From NCBI GenBank assembly GCA_022495005.1, contig JAGYXB010000791.1, positions 620,001 to 684,000 of the forward strand: a stretch of 64,000 nt of DNA, written 5' to 3'. Positions 45,700-55,490 of the stretch are shown here, in pieces (position 1 is the first letter of the stretch; each line of letters starts with the position of its first letter). The DNA comes from Rhyacophila brunnea (Eukaryota > Arthropoda > Insecta > Trichoptera > Rhyacophilidae). Under the pieces are notes generated by a model. That model ran no database searches. It worked only from the letters and a program-made list of their open reading frames with translations, and was not told the DNA's origin. A program made the position numbers and the translations under genes.

Positions 45700-46289
45700 T
45701 AAAATTTTAACAACAATCACATAAATGCCAATTCAATCAATAAATAAAAAATCACATCTTATCGTTACCAAGTATCTATACATATGTAAAAAATATCTAA
45801 TAGTCCGTTAATGCTGAAAATATGGACGTCCAGTGCTGGTTTGTTAAAGGTACCTACGTAAATCCAAAATAATTAGTCAAATTATTACACTTTGATGAGA
45901 AAGCACACAGGAAACGACGTGGCGAGGTGTGGAATTATGAATCATTGTTAATCAATCAAACACTCCCGCACTGCGCATAATAGTATCGAAGTAGATCGAC
46001 GACATGTTTTTTTTTTTCATTTCCACTTGGAAACCGGCATGATTTGAGTTGCCCCATCTCCACCAGCCATGAATCCTTTGTGCACGCCTTCCATAACGCT
46101 ATACACGTGTCAGAATGAAACCGACAATGAAGAATAAGTTAGTGAAATTAAATTTAGATATGGTTGAGTGGGTGCGCTGCTCGGAAAATTGGGATGGCAA
46201 CCGTCGCCTCGGCGCTCCCTATGGGCTTTGCTCATTAGAGTTAAATGTTATTTTTATATATATGCGTGTACTATATTATTTTTTTACCA
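45700..46289. other. spacer with a short family I-like piece
   Basis: At about 46060-46130, GTGCACGCCTTCCATAACGC and TACACGTGTC resemble repeat family I. Otherwise nothing is recognised. Confidence 0.35.
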
Positions 46290-46440
46290 CTACTACCGGC
46301 CATAAAGCCCAATTACAGTAGTGTAGTTAATAATATAAGTTAAATAGCGTATATTGTGACTTCACCGGAATCGAACCCGGAACCCCAGATAAAAGGCCAA
46401 CACCTCACGCACTGGATCACGAGAGCCGCCGGTTTAAACT
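46290..46440 (-). mobile_element. tRNA-derived SINE family S4, copy 1 (minus)
   Basis: On the minus strand, a tRNA-like stretch with GTGCGTGAGGTGTTGGCC and the B-box arm GGGGTTCCGGGTTCGATTCC is followed by GGTGAAGTCACAATATACGC. The copy at 61725-61900 shares CGGGTTC..TCCCGGTGAGGTC and the distal block with GGGC and CCACTATTA. Confidence 0.65.
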
Positions 46441-47040
46441 ATTCTCCTGTAAAATTATGGAAATGTGAGTTCCATAATTTTATCTCCAAAGTACCTACAG
46501 TAAATTCCTGAATTATTCAATGTAAACCCAGAAACATACATATGTTACGAACGGGTGTTATATTAATTATTACATACATGACCATTTCGAAGAGGAATGT
46601 GTTTGACCTGTACCGGAATCAAAACATTCATACTGAATTGCAAGTAAGTAAGTAAAACATATTACAACGCCATGTTTCGTGCAAAGTCATAATATTATTG
46701 TTGATATTAATTGATGTCATTATTACTAACACTGTAATCCAGGAATAGGTATGACATTAATTAACAAATCAATTGTGAATTCACACGTGGCTGTGAAGTA
46801 ACACCGCTAATGTCATACTATCACAAGAGTAAATACCTGCCTATTAATATCATTTACTGAAGTGTAAGGTATTAATTAACGCTATAAATAGTGAATAGTT
46901 ACTAGATTGCTTCAGTGGGTACAATATGCACATTATTAACAACACTCTATTGAAATTGCTACGTAAGTATATACGAGTCAGAGCTTTCCAAACAGGAATG
47001 CAAGATATTGCTGCATATAGTAAAATTTAGAGTAGACATT
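46441..47040. other. AT-rich spacer
   Basis: Nothing recognised. Confidence 0.4.
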
Positions 47041-47588
47041 TGAAGCGCCTAGTTTAAAAAGCCCCTAAAACGGTTTTTGAAAAATTTTGACTTAGTTAGT
47101 TGGATATTTTTGTGACCTAAAAAAAAATATAGTGCCCACCACCACCCGTCATATATGCACAACCGTGGATATGCACGGCCGCTTTCTATGACGCTTTAAA
47201 CGTGTCTGAAAGAAGTGATTTTAAGTGCTCATTCCGTCCCGAGACGGAGCCGTACGGGACTGATGCTGCAACCATGCACCGTAGTGCTTATATGAGGACC
47301 AAAGATTGAACATTAAAAAACGCTAAAATTCGTCAATACGTATCAATCAAAAATTAGGGTAAATTTCAAAACCCGCTAAAATGGTTGGGTGTGCTTTTCA
47401 AATACCGCTAAAATGGAAAGCCTAAATACTCTTTAGAATGTAACGAATTAGAAAATAAATACATACATTCACAGATTTAATAGATATGATTTTTTCACAT
47501 TTTTCTCAAAACTACCTAAAATCGTTTTTCTCATTTTTTTCAGAACTACCTAAAATCGTTTAAGGGGCTTTTGAAACTAGGCGCTTCA
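47041..47588. mobile_element. TIR element J of about 548 bp
   Basis: TGAAGCGCCTAGTTTAAAAA and GCCCCTAAAACGGTTTTTG at the left are mirrored by AAATCGTTTAAGGGGCTTTT and GAAACTAGGCGCTTCA at the right, giving TIRs of about 35 bp. The interior contains several CCGCTAAAATGG-like motifs. A family I repeat is nested at 47125-47290. Target duplication is not clear. Confidence 0.8.
47125..47290 (+). mobile_element. interspersed repeat family I, copy 2
   Basis: This is the reverse-strand counterpart of 2566-2715, with CGTGGATATGCACGGCCGCT, TTCTATGACGCTTTAA, CGTGTCTGAAAG and GACGGAGCCGTACGGGACTG. It lies within TIR element J. Confidence 0.6.
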
Positions 47589-50203
47589 TTTTAACATCAA
47601 TGGCATCATCTTTAAAATGATTTTATATGTAAGTTTGTCCTTTAAAAGGATTAAGTTTAATAGTTATATTTTTAAATCTTTTAATTCCATAGCAATGAAT
47701 TGCTATTTTGACAAAAATGATATTCAATAGATACATTTTAAATCTGTTTGCAAAAAAAATCAGAAATATATCGAACTTAGAATTAAAGAAAAGCCCATAG
47801 TGCTAATCAAATATATTCAGATTTCTGAATAAAGAAATAAACCTGAGTAATTTTTCTTCGAGAAAAATAAACTATCACCAGATGATAGATTCATAAGATA
47901 AAAATTCGAACGCATGTCACCATAAACTAAGACTTTGCATTCAGTTTTGGTTCAGTACAAAGCCCCCTGAATATCCTCAAATATTACGAATATTGAATGC
48001 GCGTTGAGTTAACGTAAGAAACTACAATTAATGTTAAAATACAGACGTAAATATTGAAAATAAAGTGTTTTTTAATACGTTAAGTTTATCCAATATTTTT
48101 CAACACTAAACAATCGTACCTTCTTACAGCTGCTACAGTCATCTTATCTTGTTCATTATTTTTGTGTTCTCTGATTAACGAAATGCACCCATTTTTTATA
48201 ATATGACGTGTATGTTACAAATGTTCAAATAAAGGTTTTGATTATTATCTTATTGTCGTTGTGATGATGAGTTTATAGCCAGAAAGAGCATAATTAAATT
48301 ACTCAAATATTGTAAAAACTTTGTTTCAAAACCACTAAAATGGTGTTTTAACTTCTAATGCACACGTAATAATTAATAATATTTCATCGAGATAATGGTC
48401 GTTTTCAAGAAATGTAAAAGATTATCTTTTTAGTAAGATAAAAGTTTGCAGAAAACTATGAATGAGGTGAGGTAGGAAACTACGTAAGTATTATTCAGTA
48501 TTCAACTAAAAAATTGCAATGTGAATAGTGCGGCGTGTCGCAAAAAAGTTTGGGAAGCACTGCTGAGTATTTCGTAAGAAATACTATACATAGTTGAATA
48601 ATTGAAATCGATGTCGGTAACTATGCCTATTCAAAATTATACGAGCTTTCATATAGGGTTTATTTAGACCTGTAATTGAATTTTTCGAAAGTTTCTTTTA
48701 GGATTCGCTAGAGATTTTAAGATTTGGCATCTAGTACAAAAGAACTAGCAGTTTAGCATTCGTTAAGGCTATATCATATCATAACTCTTAGTTTTAATTA
48801 AGCGGCCTGGTACTCACGATGATGTGATGATAGGTAAAGCTTAGTTAGCATTCAAAGCTCGATGTATTTAACGAGTGAAGCACATGACGTTAATAGAAAC
48901 ATTGAAGTACTTAGAGATCATTTCACTTGAGGATTCAGTTTAGTCAAAACCAAAAGTAATCAATTACTGGGCAATCTATTCATGGTAATATAATATCTGA
49001 TTATATTTAGTATATAATATTTATTGTAGGTATAGATTTTTACCTTTAAATTGTATTCTTAATTACGCCACACCTGGGTGTCGCGCTGATGGGTACACAC
49101 TTGTTCCTAAAATTAAAAAGTTTATTATGATAAACTACAGAACTCTTCTTATAAAATCTACATTCAATTACAGACGACTTTTTAAACTTTATGTCCGAAA
49201 CAGTGAATGGCGGATCACTTGAATGATTCTCTGAAATCTCTTTGAACCCCTACCTGGGTGAAATAAAGGATGGTAAATTACAATATATACATGCAGTATA
49301 CAATGGCACCCGCCACTGCAACTATTCTAAATAAAATTAATAAGTAAATACATGCAATTTTTTTTTTGTTTATTAATATCCACACTACTCGATCGCGCCG
49401 CAGGCGAATTTTTTGAAATCTATTCTGTTCAATTGTATTCTTCACATTTTTGCCTTATTTTACCACCCCCTTTGTCTCTCATAAGACTCATATGTAACGC
49501 ATGACCTGTTTATCCGCACAGGACTTCACTGGCAGTAGAGTCAGTCAATATATATTTTTTAAACCGAGATCATAAATTATGAACCGAACAGATTTTTATC
49601 TTTACGAAAAATGGATGTTGGCCACTTACTCAACTTATACTCTGGGTCCAAACACACATTGGAAAACATATAAATTTAACAGGCCCGGGATTTCAACGAC
49701 ATTATAGGCTGACACGTTGTCCGTTCAACTCAATGATCATTGGTTCAACTATTGTGGGCGTGACTTAAGTAACATTTTTGAATAATACTTGAGTCCTGAG
49801 CATAGTTGATATTACAAAGTGCATTGTATATTGTAAAACAATTTGGGGCGGTTCGGTACCAATCATGTAATAATATGTAAAGTTGACACTCGTACAATTC
49901 GTATCGAAACAATCCTCATCTACGTGAGCATTTTCACGGTGATAATCTAATTTACAGCATTCAGCATCATCATTCATCATTTCTCAAATAGCCTTTGATC
50001 AGTACCTATTTCAATATTCACACATCTGGGAATACGGTCATGCATCACTTTCCAAAATTGAATACAATTATCACATTGGCAAACAAATACTAGAATTGTT
50101 TACAAAGACACTCCTTTCAAATAAAAGCAAAATGCAAATATGAATGAGTAGGTATTCAGAGCCGTACCTAACGATGGCATGTGGAGAGGAAGGGCAACCG
50201 TTA
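47589..50203. other. AT-rich spacer with decayed repeat pieces
   Basis: GTGTCGCAAAAAAGTTTGGGAAGCACTG near 48535 looks like a hAT right end without a partner (left half GTGTCGCAAAAAAGTTTGGG). At about 49680-49745 a decayed minus-strand SINE S3 is recognisable (CCGGGATTTCAACGACATTA). ACACCTGGGTG at 49069 and CCTACCTGGGTGA near 49250 are noted only. No coding is recognised. Confidence 0.35.
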
Positions 50204-50908
50204 ACTGTATGCAGTGGCGGCTCGACAGCTTTCTAGCTAGGTGGTGGGGTTTAGTCATTAATTATTAAATATACTATATACACACATACCTACTTTCTCA
50301 TATTATACATTATGTGTCAAACTACTTATAATAATATGATTTTAATAATAATGGGAAATGAGTAAATTTTTAGAATAAATAATATGATTATCTGAGTCGT
50401 TACTTAATCACATCTAAAAAGTTTTAAAATATTAACTAAATAATAATAACAATTAGTATAGACTTCCTATAATCGGTTTTGAAAAATGACATACAACGAG
50501 CTTTTTACCCACCTATGGGGTTATTTGAATCGCTCCCCAGTATGCGTATACTAACCGAGTTACCCCGATCAGTAAAAAATAGACGCCATAGCTTTCTTAT
50601 TTCTATGTATGTCACCGTGAAATAGAGCGTATTTTATTTATTTTAATACAGCGTAACTATCATGTTCAGTACATAATTTACGCAATCGTTACTTTATTTA
50701 TTTGTATAATAATAATACATATATCTATAAAATAGTAAAGGGTTTAGATGAATAAAATAATTAATTAAATAAGTAGTTCATTTGATCATGTAATAAAGAA
50801 GGTGTATTATGTCCAATAATAAAAATATCTGACGTATATTTTTGACATGATATGGATTTGGGGATGATCCCTACGAACCCTTAAGGTAGAGCCGCCCCTG
50901 ACTGTACG
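50204..50908. mobile_element. hAT element T with 8-bp target duplication
   Basis: Flanks ACTGTATG (50204-50211) and ACTGTACG (50901-50908) match at seven of eight positions. The 689-bp element starts CAGTGGCGGCTCGACAGC and ends GTAGAGCCGCCCCTG, so the inverted ends share CAG-GGCGGCTC. The interior is AT-rich and non-coding. Confidence 0.88.
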
Positions 50909-51056
50909 TATACGTTATAGCATGGTAATGGACAGTGATTCTTATATTTTCTCACATATGAAAAACATGCCGTGTCTTAAGGCTCCTCTTCAAAAAGTTA
51001 AAGAATTAACACCAGATATGCTTGAAAATCAACATGTTGGCTTTTTGTATCTTACG
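50909..51056. other. short spacer
   Basis: Nothing recognised. Confidence 0.4.
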
Positions 51057-51149
51057 TATGACATCAGTGGCGAAGGGTGGAGGTAGGCTATTAAGATCCG
51101 CCATAAATAGTACACATTAAATGTTCTTAGCAATACGTACATATTTGTA

Positions 51150-51330
51150 GCAATACGATGGCCGTGCGGCTTAAGCGTTGGCCTATTGCGTCGTGGGTCC
51201 CAGGTTCGAATCCTGGATCTGGCAAGTATCTACACATATTGTTTTTAAATTTTTTTATGAGTCGGAGTATGGATCTATAAGGTTGAGCAAGTCGCGACCC
51301 GAGAACTAAATGGTTCTAAGTGTCGATTTT
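51150..51330 (+). mobile_element. tRNA-derived SINE family S3 (plus)
   Basis: TGGCCGTGCGGCTTAAGCG (A-box region) and CCCAGGTTCGAATCCTGG (B-box GGTTCGAATCC at 51203-51213) form a tRNA-like head. The body AGTCGGAGTATGGATCTATA and GGTTGAGCAAGTCGCGACCC follows. It is nested in hAT element K. It is not a functional tRNA, because no acceptor or anticodon stem can be completed with confidence. Confidence 0.75.
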
Positions 51331-52266
51331 TGGCCAAACTAAAGTAATAATGAGGCAGTCTTCCAAGTCACATTATCTACATACTATATCAATATGAGGT
51401 CAATATTTCTTATATTTTTTCATTAAATCCCAATACTACCGAGTTCTATGTGCACTTTACAAAATATCTGTGGTACTAGAGTTATATCGTAATCTAAAAA
51501 GATCCGTCGTTCTACAAAGTTCTATGTGCTTTGACATTTTGTGGTTGTGAATACATTTGAAGTTGTTAAAATGGTTTAAAATGCAATATGAAGAGTAAAA
51601 TCTTCTTGTTTTGTATTTTAAATTTATTATTAAGACTTCATGCAGTGTATTTAACAATAAACCACGAGTATTTACATAAACTACTATAGCTTCGAGATAC
51701 ATAACCTCAAAAAAAATGTTTCGTGATATTTTATATCAACAGTAAATTGTGAACTCACTAATAGATGAATTATAATATTATGAAACATAAGTAAGATTTA
51801 ATTGTATTATCGTTATTTTTTAAAAATTCGTTACAAACGATGTTACAGTTACATATTCACAAACCGTTAATTTCAATACCTACATAATTGATTAGGTATT
51901 TTAACAATGTGAATGTCGAACGAACATTGTACACTTTATTCTTTAACCTTTTGTTAATAATAATTTCTAAATATTGAGAGTATTTTAAGGCTATTTCATT
52001 CATTGATTTAATGTTTTAGGTTTAAAAGTCTTCCTGGAAGTGATATAAATGTTTGAGATGTTTCAAATATCAAGTAGATGAGGTGAGGAAATGATTATGT
52101 TGTATTCTAAAATCCCTATTCCTGAGAATTCTCACACTATAGAGATTTAGTATATTAATTATACAATATCATTATGATGTTATGTTGGATCTGAAAGATA
52201 TGCCTCTTGCTGGCTTGAAGTTTATTCTAAAACTGATGCGATAATTTAATAGAAGAATTTTTACAC

Positions 52267-52395
52267 AACATTCCCTCAGCCATTAATAACAACAATCTTG
52301 TATACACAATTACAATAAATGTATCTGATGTAGATGAAGACAACAAGCCAGTTGAAATTGAACAATACACATTGGGCTTGTTGCATCAACAATAG
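52267..52395 (+). pseudogene. short coding remnant, unrecognised, inside hAT element K
   Basis: The 43-codon frame reads NIPSAINNNNLVYTITINVS, DVDEDNKPVEIEQYTLGLLH, QQ and a stop. The acidic run followed by an amphipathic end looks like real protein, unlike neighbouring chance frames. No start codon or splice signals could be fixed upstream, where other frames carry stops. It may be captured host sequence or a decayed transposon ORF. Function is unknown. Confidence 0.35.
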
Positions 52396-53402
52396 TTTTG
52401 TATTTTTATTAAATTATATTTTCAACATAATTTTGAAAAATGGTATTAAACAAAAATTGTAAAAAATATTTAAGTTTTTCCGAATTTCCCATTTTCCCAA
52501 CAATTTTCATACATTTTCTCCGGAAAAAAATATTATATTAGATAACTTTCAAGAATTTTATTTATTTTAAAATGAAAAGTGAAACTATGTGTCCTAAATC
52601 ACCAGGATTTCCATACAAATTTCAGTTAGAACCTTGTAGTAAAGGCGATTTGTTTGAGTTTCAGGTGGAGAAAGTTCTAACTGAATTTATGATATATAAA
52701 ATTAACCATTAAAAACCAGTTTTAACGTAGTTTTATTGATAGTTACAACATAGCAGTACCATCATTGATATATTCAATCAAAAAAATAATGGTAAACATT
52801 CACAATTAACAAAATACAAGCGTTCAAAACTTCAACAGCCCATAACTTTTTTGCTGCAGTTGTTCACTTAGAATCCTGTAGTTCTCGGGTCGCGAAGTGG
52901 CTAACAACCATTTCTCGTAAATCGTAAAAAATCTGTCAATACAAACCTCCACTCTGTGGAGGTCCATATGATCCTATTAGGATCGGAGATGGTCGAAAAA
53001 AAGACTACAATTTACTGAAGGCGTTGGTTAGTTTTTAAAAAAACAATTAAACCCTGTCTAAGCCAAACCATAATAGTTATGGTATACTTTGGGTATACGA
53101 CAAAATTGTGTACACATTTTCAGTCATAATTATTTGTTCTAGTTGGATTAAGAATACATTATTACACATATTGTTGGTTCATTTTTTAAATACACCAAAC
53201 TCTTCCTAACCAAACTATAATAGATAAAGAAAAATATTCTATCTATAAAATTTAATGTCCAAAGTTATGTATGATTTAATTTCAAACTTTATAGATAGGT
53301 TAGTATTTTTTAACTGTTATCTAATTATGGCTTGGTTTCGCAGGGTTTAATGTTTAATTGAATATTTAAAACTAACCAATACCATCTGTAAATTGTAGTC
53401 TT

Positions 53403-53846
53403 ATTTCAATGAATGTTCTCTCAATTCTTTTCTCTAGTATGGAAGTATGGACGCTAAACCAAGAGATGTCACGGAAACTTGAAGCTTTCTAGATGTGGCT
53501 GTATAGACGCATCCTCAAAATTCCTTGGACTGACCGGGTGACAAATGTTGAAGTTCTCAACCGAAAGGGGAAGGACCGAGAAGTTCTACGTAGTATCAAA
53601 ACCAGGAGACTACAGTACCTCAGCCACATTATGAGAGGACAAAAATACACCATTCCCCAACTTGTCATTCAAGGAAAGATCAATGGGAACCGTAGCAGAG
53701 GACGGCGCCGCATTTCGTGGCTTAAGAACCTCCGTGATTGGCACGAGTGCAGCTCCACTGAACTGTCCCGGGTAGCAGACTACAAAGATAAGATCGCCTT
53801 GATGGTGGCCGACCTCATGGCACAAGAAGAAGAAGATTTCAATGAA
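53403..53846 (+). pseudogene. family B LINE 3' end with 11-bp target duplication, nested in hAT K
   Basis: ATTTCAATGAA occurs at 53403-53413 and 53836-53846; element K copy 2 has it once (24077-24087), i.e. the empty site. The insert encodes SMEVWTLNQEMSRKL, MWLYRRILKIPWTDRV, VLNRKGKDREVLRSIKTRRL, QYLSHIMRGQK, NGNRSRGRRRISWLKNLRDW and VADLMAQEEED. It ends in a GAAGAAGAAGA tail rather than poly-A. The open frame (to 53930) reads through the tail and target duplication into the right end of the hAT element, so its last residues are not LINE-encoded. An early stop after the Lys-Leu-Glu-Ala-Phe segment (53490) separates the upstream part. Confidence 0.88.
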
Positions 53847-53933
53847 AACAAATACGTATGGCTGACAAGGTTTAGTGTGCACTATTTATGGTGGATCTTC
53901 AGTCAATCTCCACCCTTAGCCACTGTATGACAT

Positions 53934-54119
53934 ACGTAAACAATATTTAAGCGATGGCCAAATGTACTTTACCTACATTTATTTTTAATTTCATAATTAT
54001 AGATATAAATAACTAATATATATTAATAAATACTTCTTTTTTTGGTCGAAAAACAATAAAAATTGTTATCGTGAAAACAATGTTTGACTTTAAGCGTATA
54101 ATTTTCTTATAATTTCCAG
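53934..54119. other. AT-rich spacer ending in a splice-acceptor-like tract
   Basis: ATTTTCTTATAATTTCCAG immediately precedes the open frame at 54120. Confidence 0.35.
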
Positions 54120-54323
54120 ACATGTTATATGTCGATACTCTTGATTGAAGATTTAGCATTTTTTTGGCATTTTGTTATCAATGACAGCTGGATAAACTGT
54201 GCAGTGTCAAGTATGATATCACCAGAATCACTACGACGAATGGTGTATGTTACGTACGACTGTTTGAAAGCACTTGAACGACATATTGACTTAGAACAGG
54301 CGTCACTAGGTGAAGTGTATTGA
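54120..54323 (+). CDS. candidate terminal exon or coding remnant, unrecognised
   Basis: A pyrimidine-rich tract ending in CAG (54118-54119) precedes a frame that is open in phase 0 from 54120. It begins with TCYM and includes SILLIEDLAFFWHFVINDSW, INCAVSSMISPESLRRMVYV, TYDCLKALERHIDLEQASLG and EVY, then TGA at 54321-54323. The composition is balanced, with a helix-like C-terminal half, and differs from the low-complexity frames around it. I do not recognise the family. No upstream exon was identified in the preceding kilobases, which are occupied by a hAT element. It could equally be an old transposon-coding fragment. No polyadenylation signal stands out directly downstream. Confidence 0.3.
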   Translation, partial: TCYMSILLIEDLAFFWHFVINDSWINCAVSSMISPESLRRMVYVTYDCLKALERHIDLEQASLGEVY

Positions 54324-54599
54324 GCAGATGTATGAACTTTATACGTATTAGATCTCAATTGGGGTAGGTTTACACTCCACATCCTGACTAAAGGTTTACT
54401 TAACCAAATTCGGAAGCAAGGTTATCTCCCTACTTATCTGTTAAGCCGGCAATACTAGACTGTCACGTCAATTTGGTAATTGTCAATGGAAATTGGTATC
54501 TACTTAACAATCTCAACAGAATTACAGAACCAGTACTGGAAACAAAGGTTTTGTTTGATACAAAGCCGGTGTGGCGTACTGTCTCATTGTATTTCATTG

Positions 54600-54620
54600 A
54601 TATATATATATATATATATG
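54600..54620. repeat. (TA)n microsatellite
   Basis: About ten TA units. Confidence 0.85.
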
Positions 54621-54837
54621 TAAGTATAAATATATATCAGTTGTATGTATTCAAATTAAAACAAGGACCAATTCTTAGGGGCGCCACAGGATTTTCGAAA
54701 AAATAATAATTCCAGACGATGTATGGTCACAATGATAGATTCGTATGTTTCGGTGTCAGTTCTTCAGACAATAACAAACTTTAACGTGGCATACTGCTCT
54801 TCCCTTACCGTAATCATTGTGCACGTAATCGAATACG

Positions 54838-55335
54838 ACTTGTCATCTGGAACGGGATGCAAACCACATCCGACGAGAGGGAAGAGTTACTCGAGTTGGT
54901 CCAACCAGCTGTTGGGCCCAGAGGGCCGTCCGACCTGGTCGCCACAAAGGCCAATTATCTCGCATTTAAAAAAATTGCGGCGTCTTACTGCGGGCGTGAA
55001 GAACTCTTCACATAATTTTCGCTGTCCGTATGATTAGCTTCGTTTTTTTTTTGTTATATTTATTAAATTCCTTTTTTTTTTGTTAATTTCCTCGTGCCTA
55101 GTATCCGTAAAATCAGTCAAAGCTCACTTGAGAGCGTGGCGACCGCAGTCTCGGGTAACTGCTCTTGGCACATTACCAGGCGTAAACAAGTGTACATATG
55201 CTTTACATCAAACGTAGTGCCTCGTGATACGCTCGATTAAGAGCGAGTTTGGTGCGGAGCGGGTTTGGTTTGGAGGGCGTGTTTGTGTTGTCACCTGAAC
55301 TGCTTATCACCGATCGACACTTTTCCACATCAGAA
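54838..55335 (+). pseudogene. R1/Jockey-like LINE (family L) C-terminus and 3' UTR
   Basis: The frame from about 54838 reads RLVIWNGMQTTSDEREELLE, LVQPAVGPEGRPDLVATKAN, YLAFKKIAASYCGREELFT, then a stop near 55014. Compared with the minus-strand copy at 32204, it shares the 'VLW/VIW', 'GP--HADLI-TKAN' and 'F-KFAASY-GR' stretches. This marks the end of ORF2 after the zinc-knuckle. A GC-richer 3' UTR with T-runs follows (TCAGTCAAAGCTCACTTGAG, CCTCGTGATACGCTCGATTA). It is truncated upstream at the knuckle. Confidence 0.7.
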
Positions 55336-55386
55336 AACAACGGCATTTTCTGAGTTGCAAACAGTAACATAGTTATTATGCGTACA

Positions 55387-55490
55387 ATTTTTTTTGATCG
55401 TTTAAGCTAGTCAAGTCAAGTTTATATGGTTCAACAGAATTTAAAAACGTTGTATATAAAAAAGTTCTTTTTATCTTGTAATTATTTTAT
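55387..55490 (+). mobile_element. B-MITE right-end fragment (copy 5)
   Basis: TTTTGATCGTTTAAGCTAGT, CAAGTCAAGTTT and AAAACGTTGTATATAAAAAA match the right end of copy 4 (33538-33635). Confidence 0.75.

Larger units (their letters stand above)
51057..53933. mobile_element. hAT element K, copy 1, with perfect 8-bp target duplication
   Basis: TATGACAT at 51057-51064 and 53926-53933 flanks a 2861-bp element. It begins CAGTGGCGAAGGGTGGAGGT and ends CAATCTCCACCCTTAGCCACTG (last 20: ATCTCCACCCTTAGCCACTG). The subterminal GATCCGCCATAAATAGTACA and GTGCACTATTTATGGTGGAT are inverted copies. It is larger than copy 2 (23584-24168) because it gained a SINE (51150-51330), a LINE (53414-53835) and other sequence. 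Part of its internal unit, around 53050-53165, is inverted relative to the unit at 53330-53412. A short coding-like remnant sits at 52267-52395; I could not connect it to a transposase. Confidence 0.9.

Noticed and set aside
51150..51225. tRNA-like sequence with good A and B boxes
   Set aside because: The acceptor and anticodon stems cannot be completed. A related copy on the other strand with the same non-tRNA body (37868-37985) shows it is a SINE head, not a tRNA gene.
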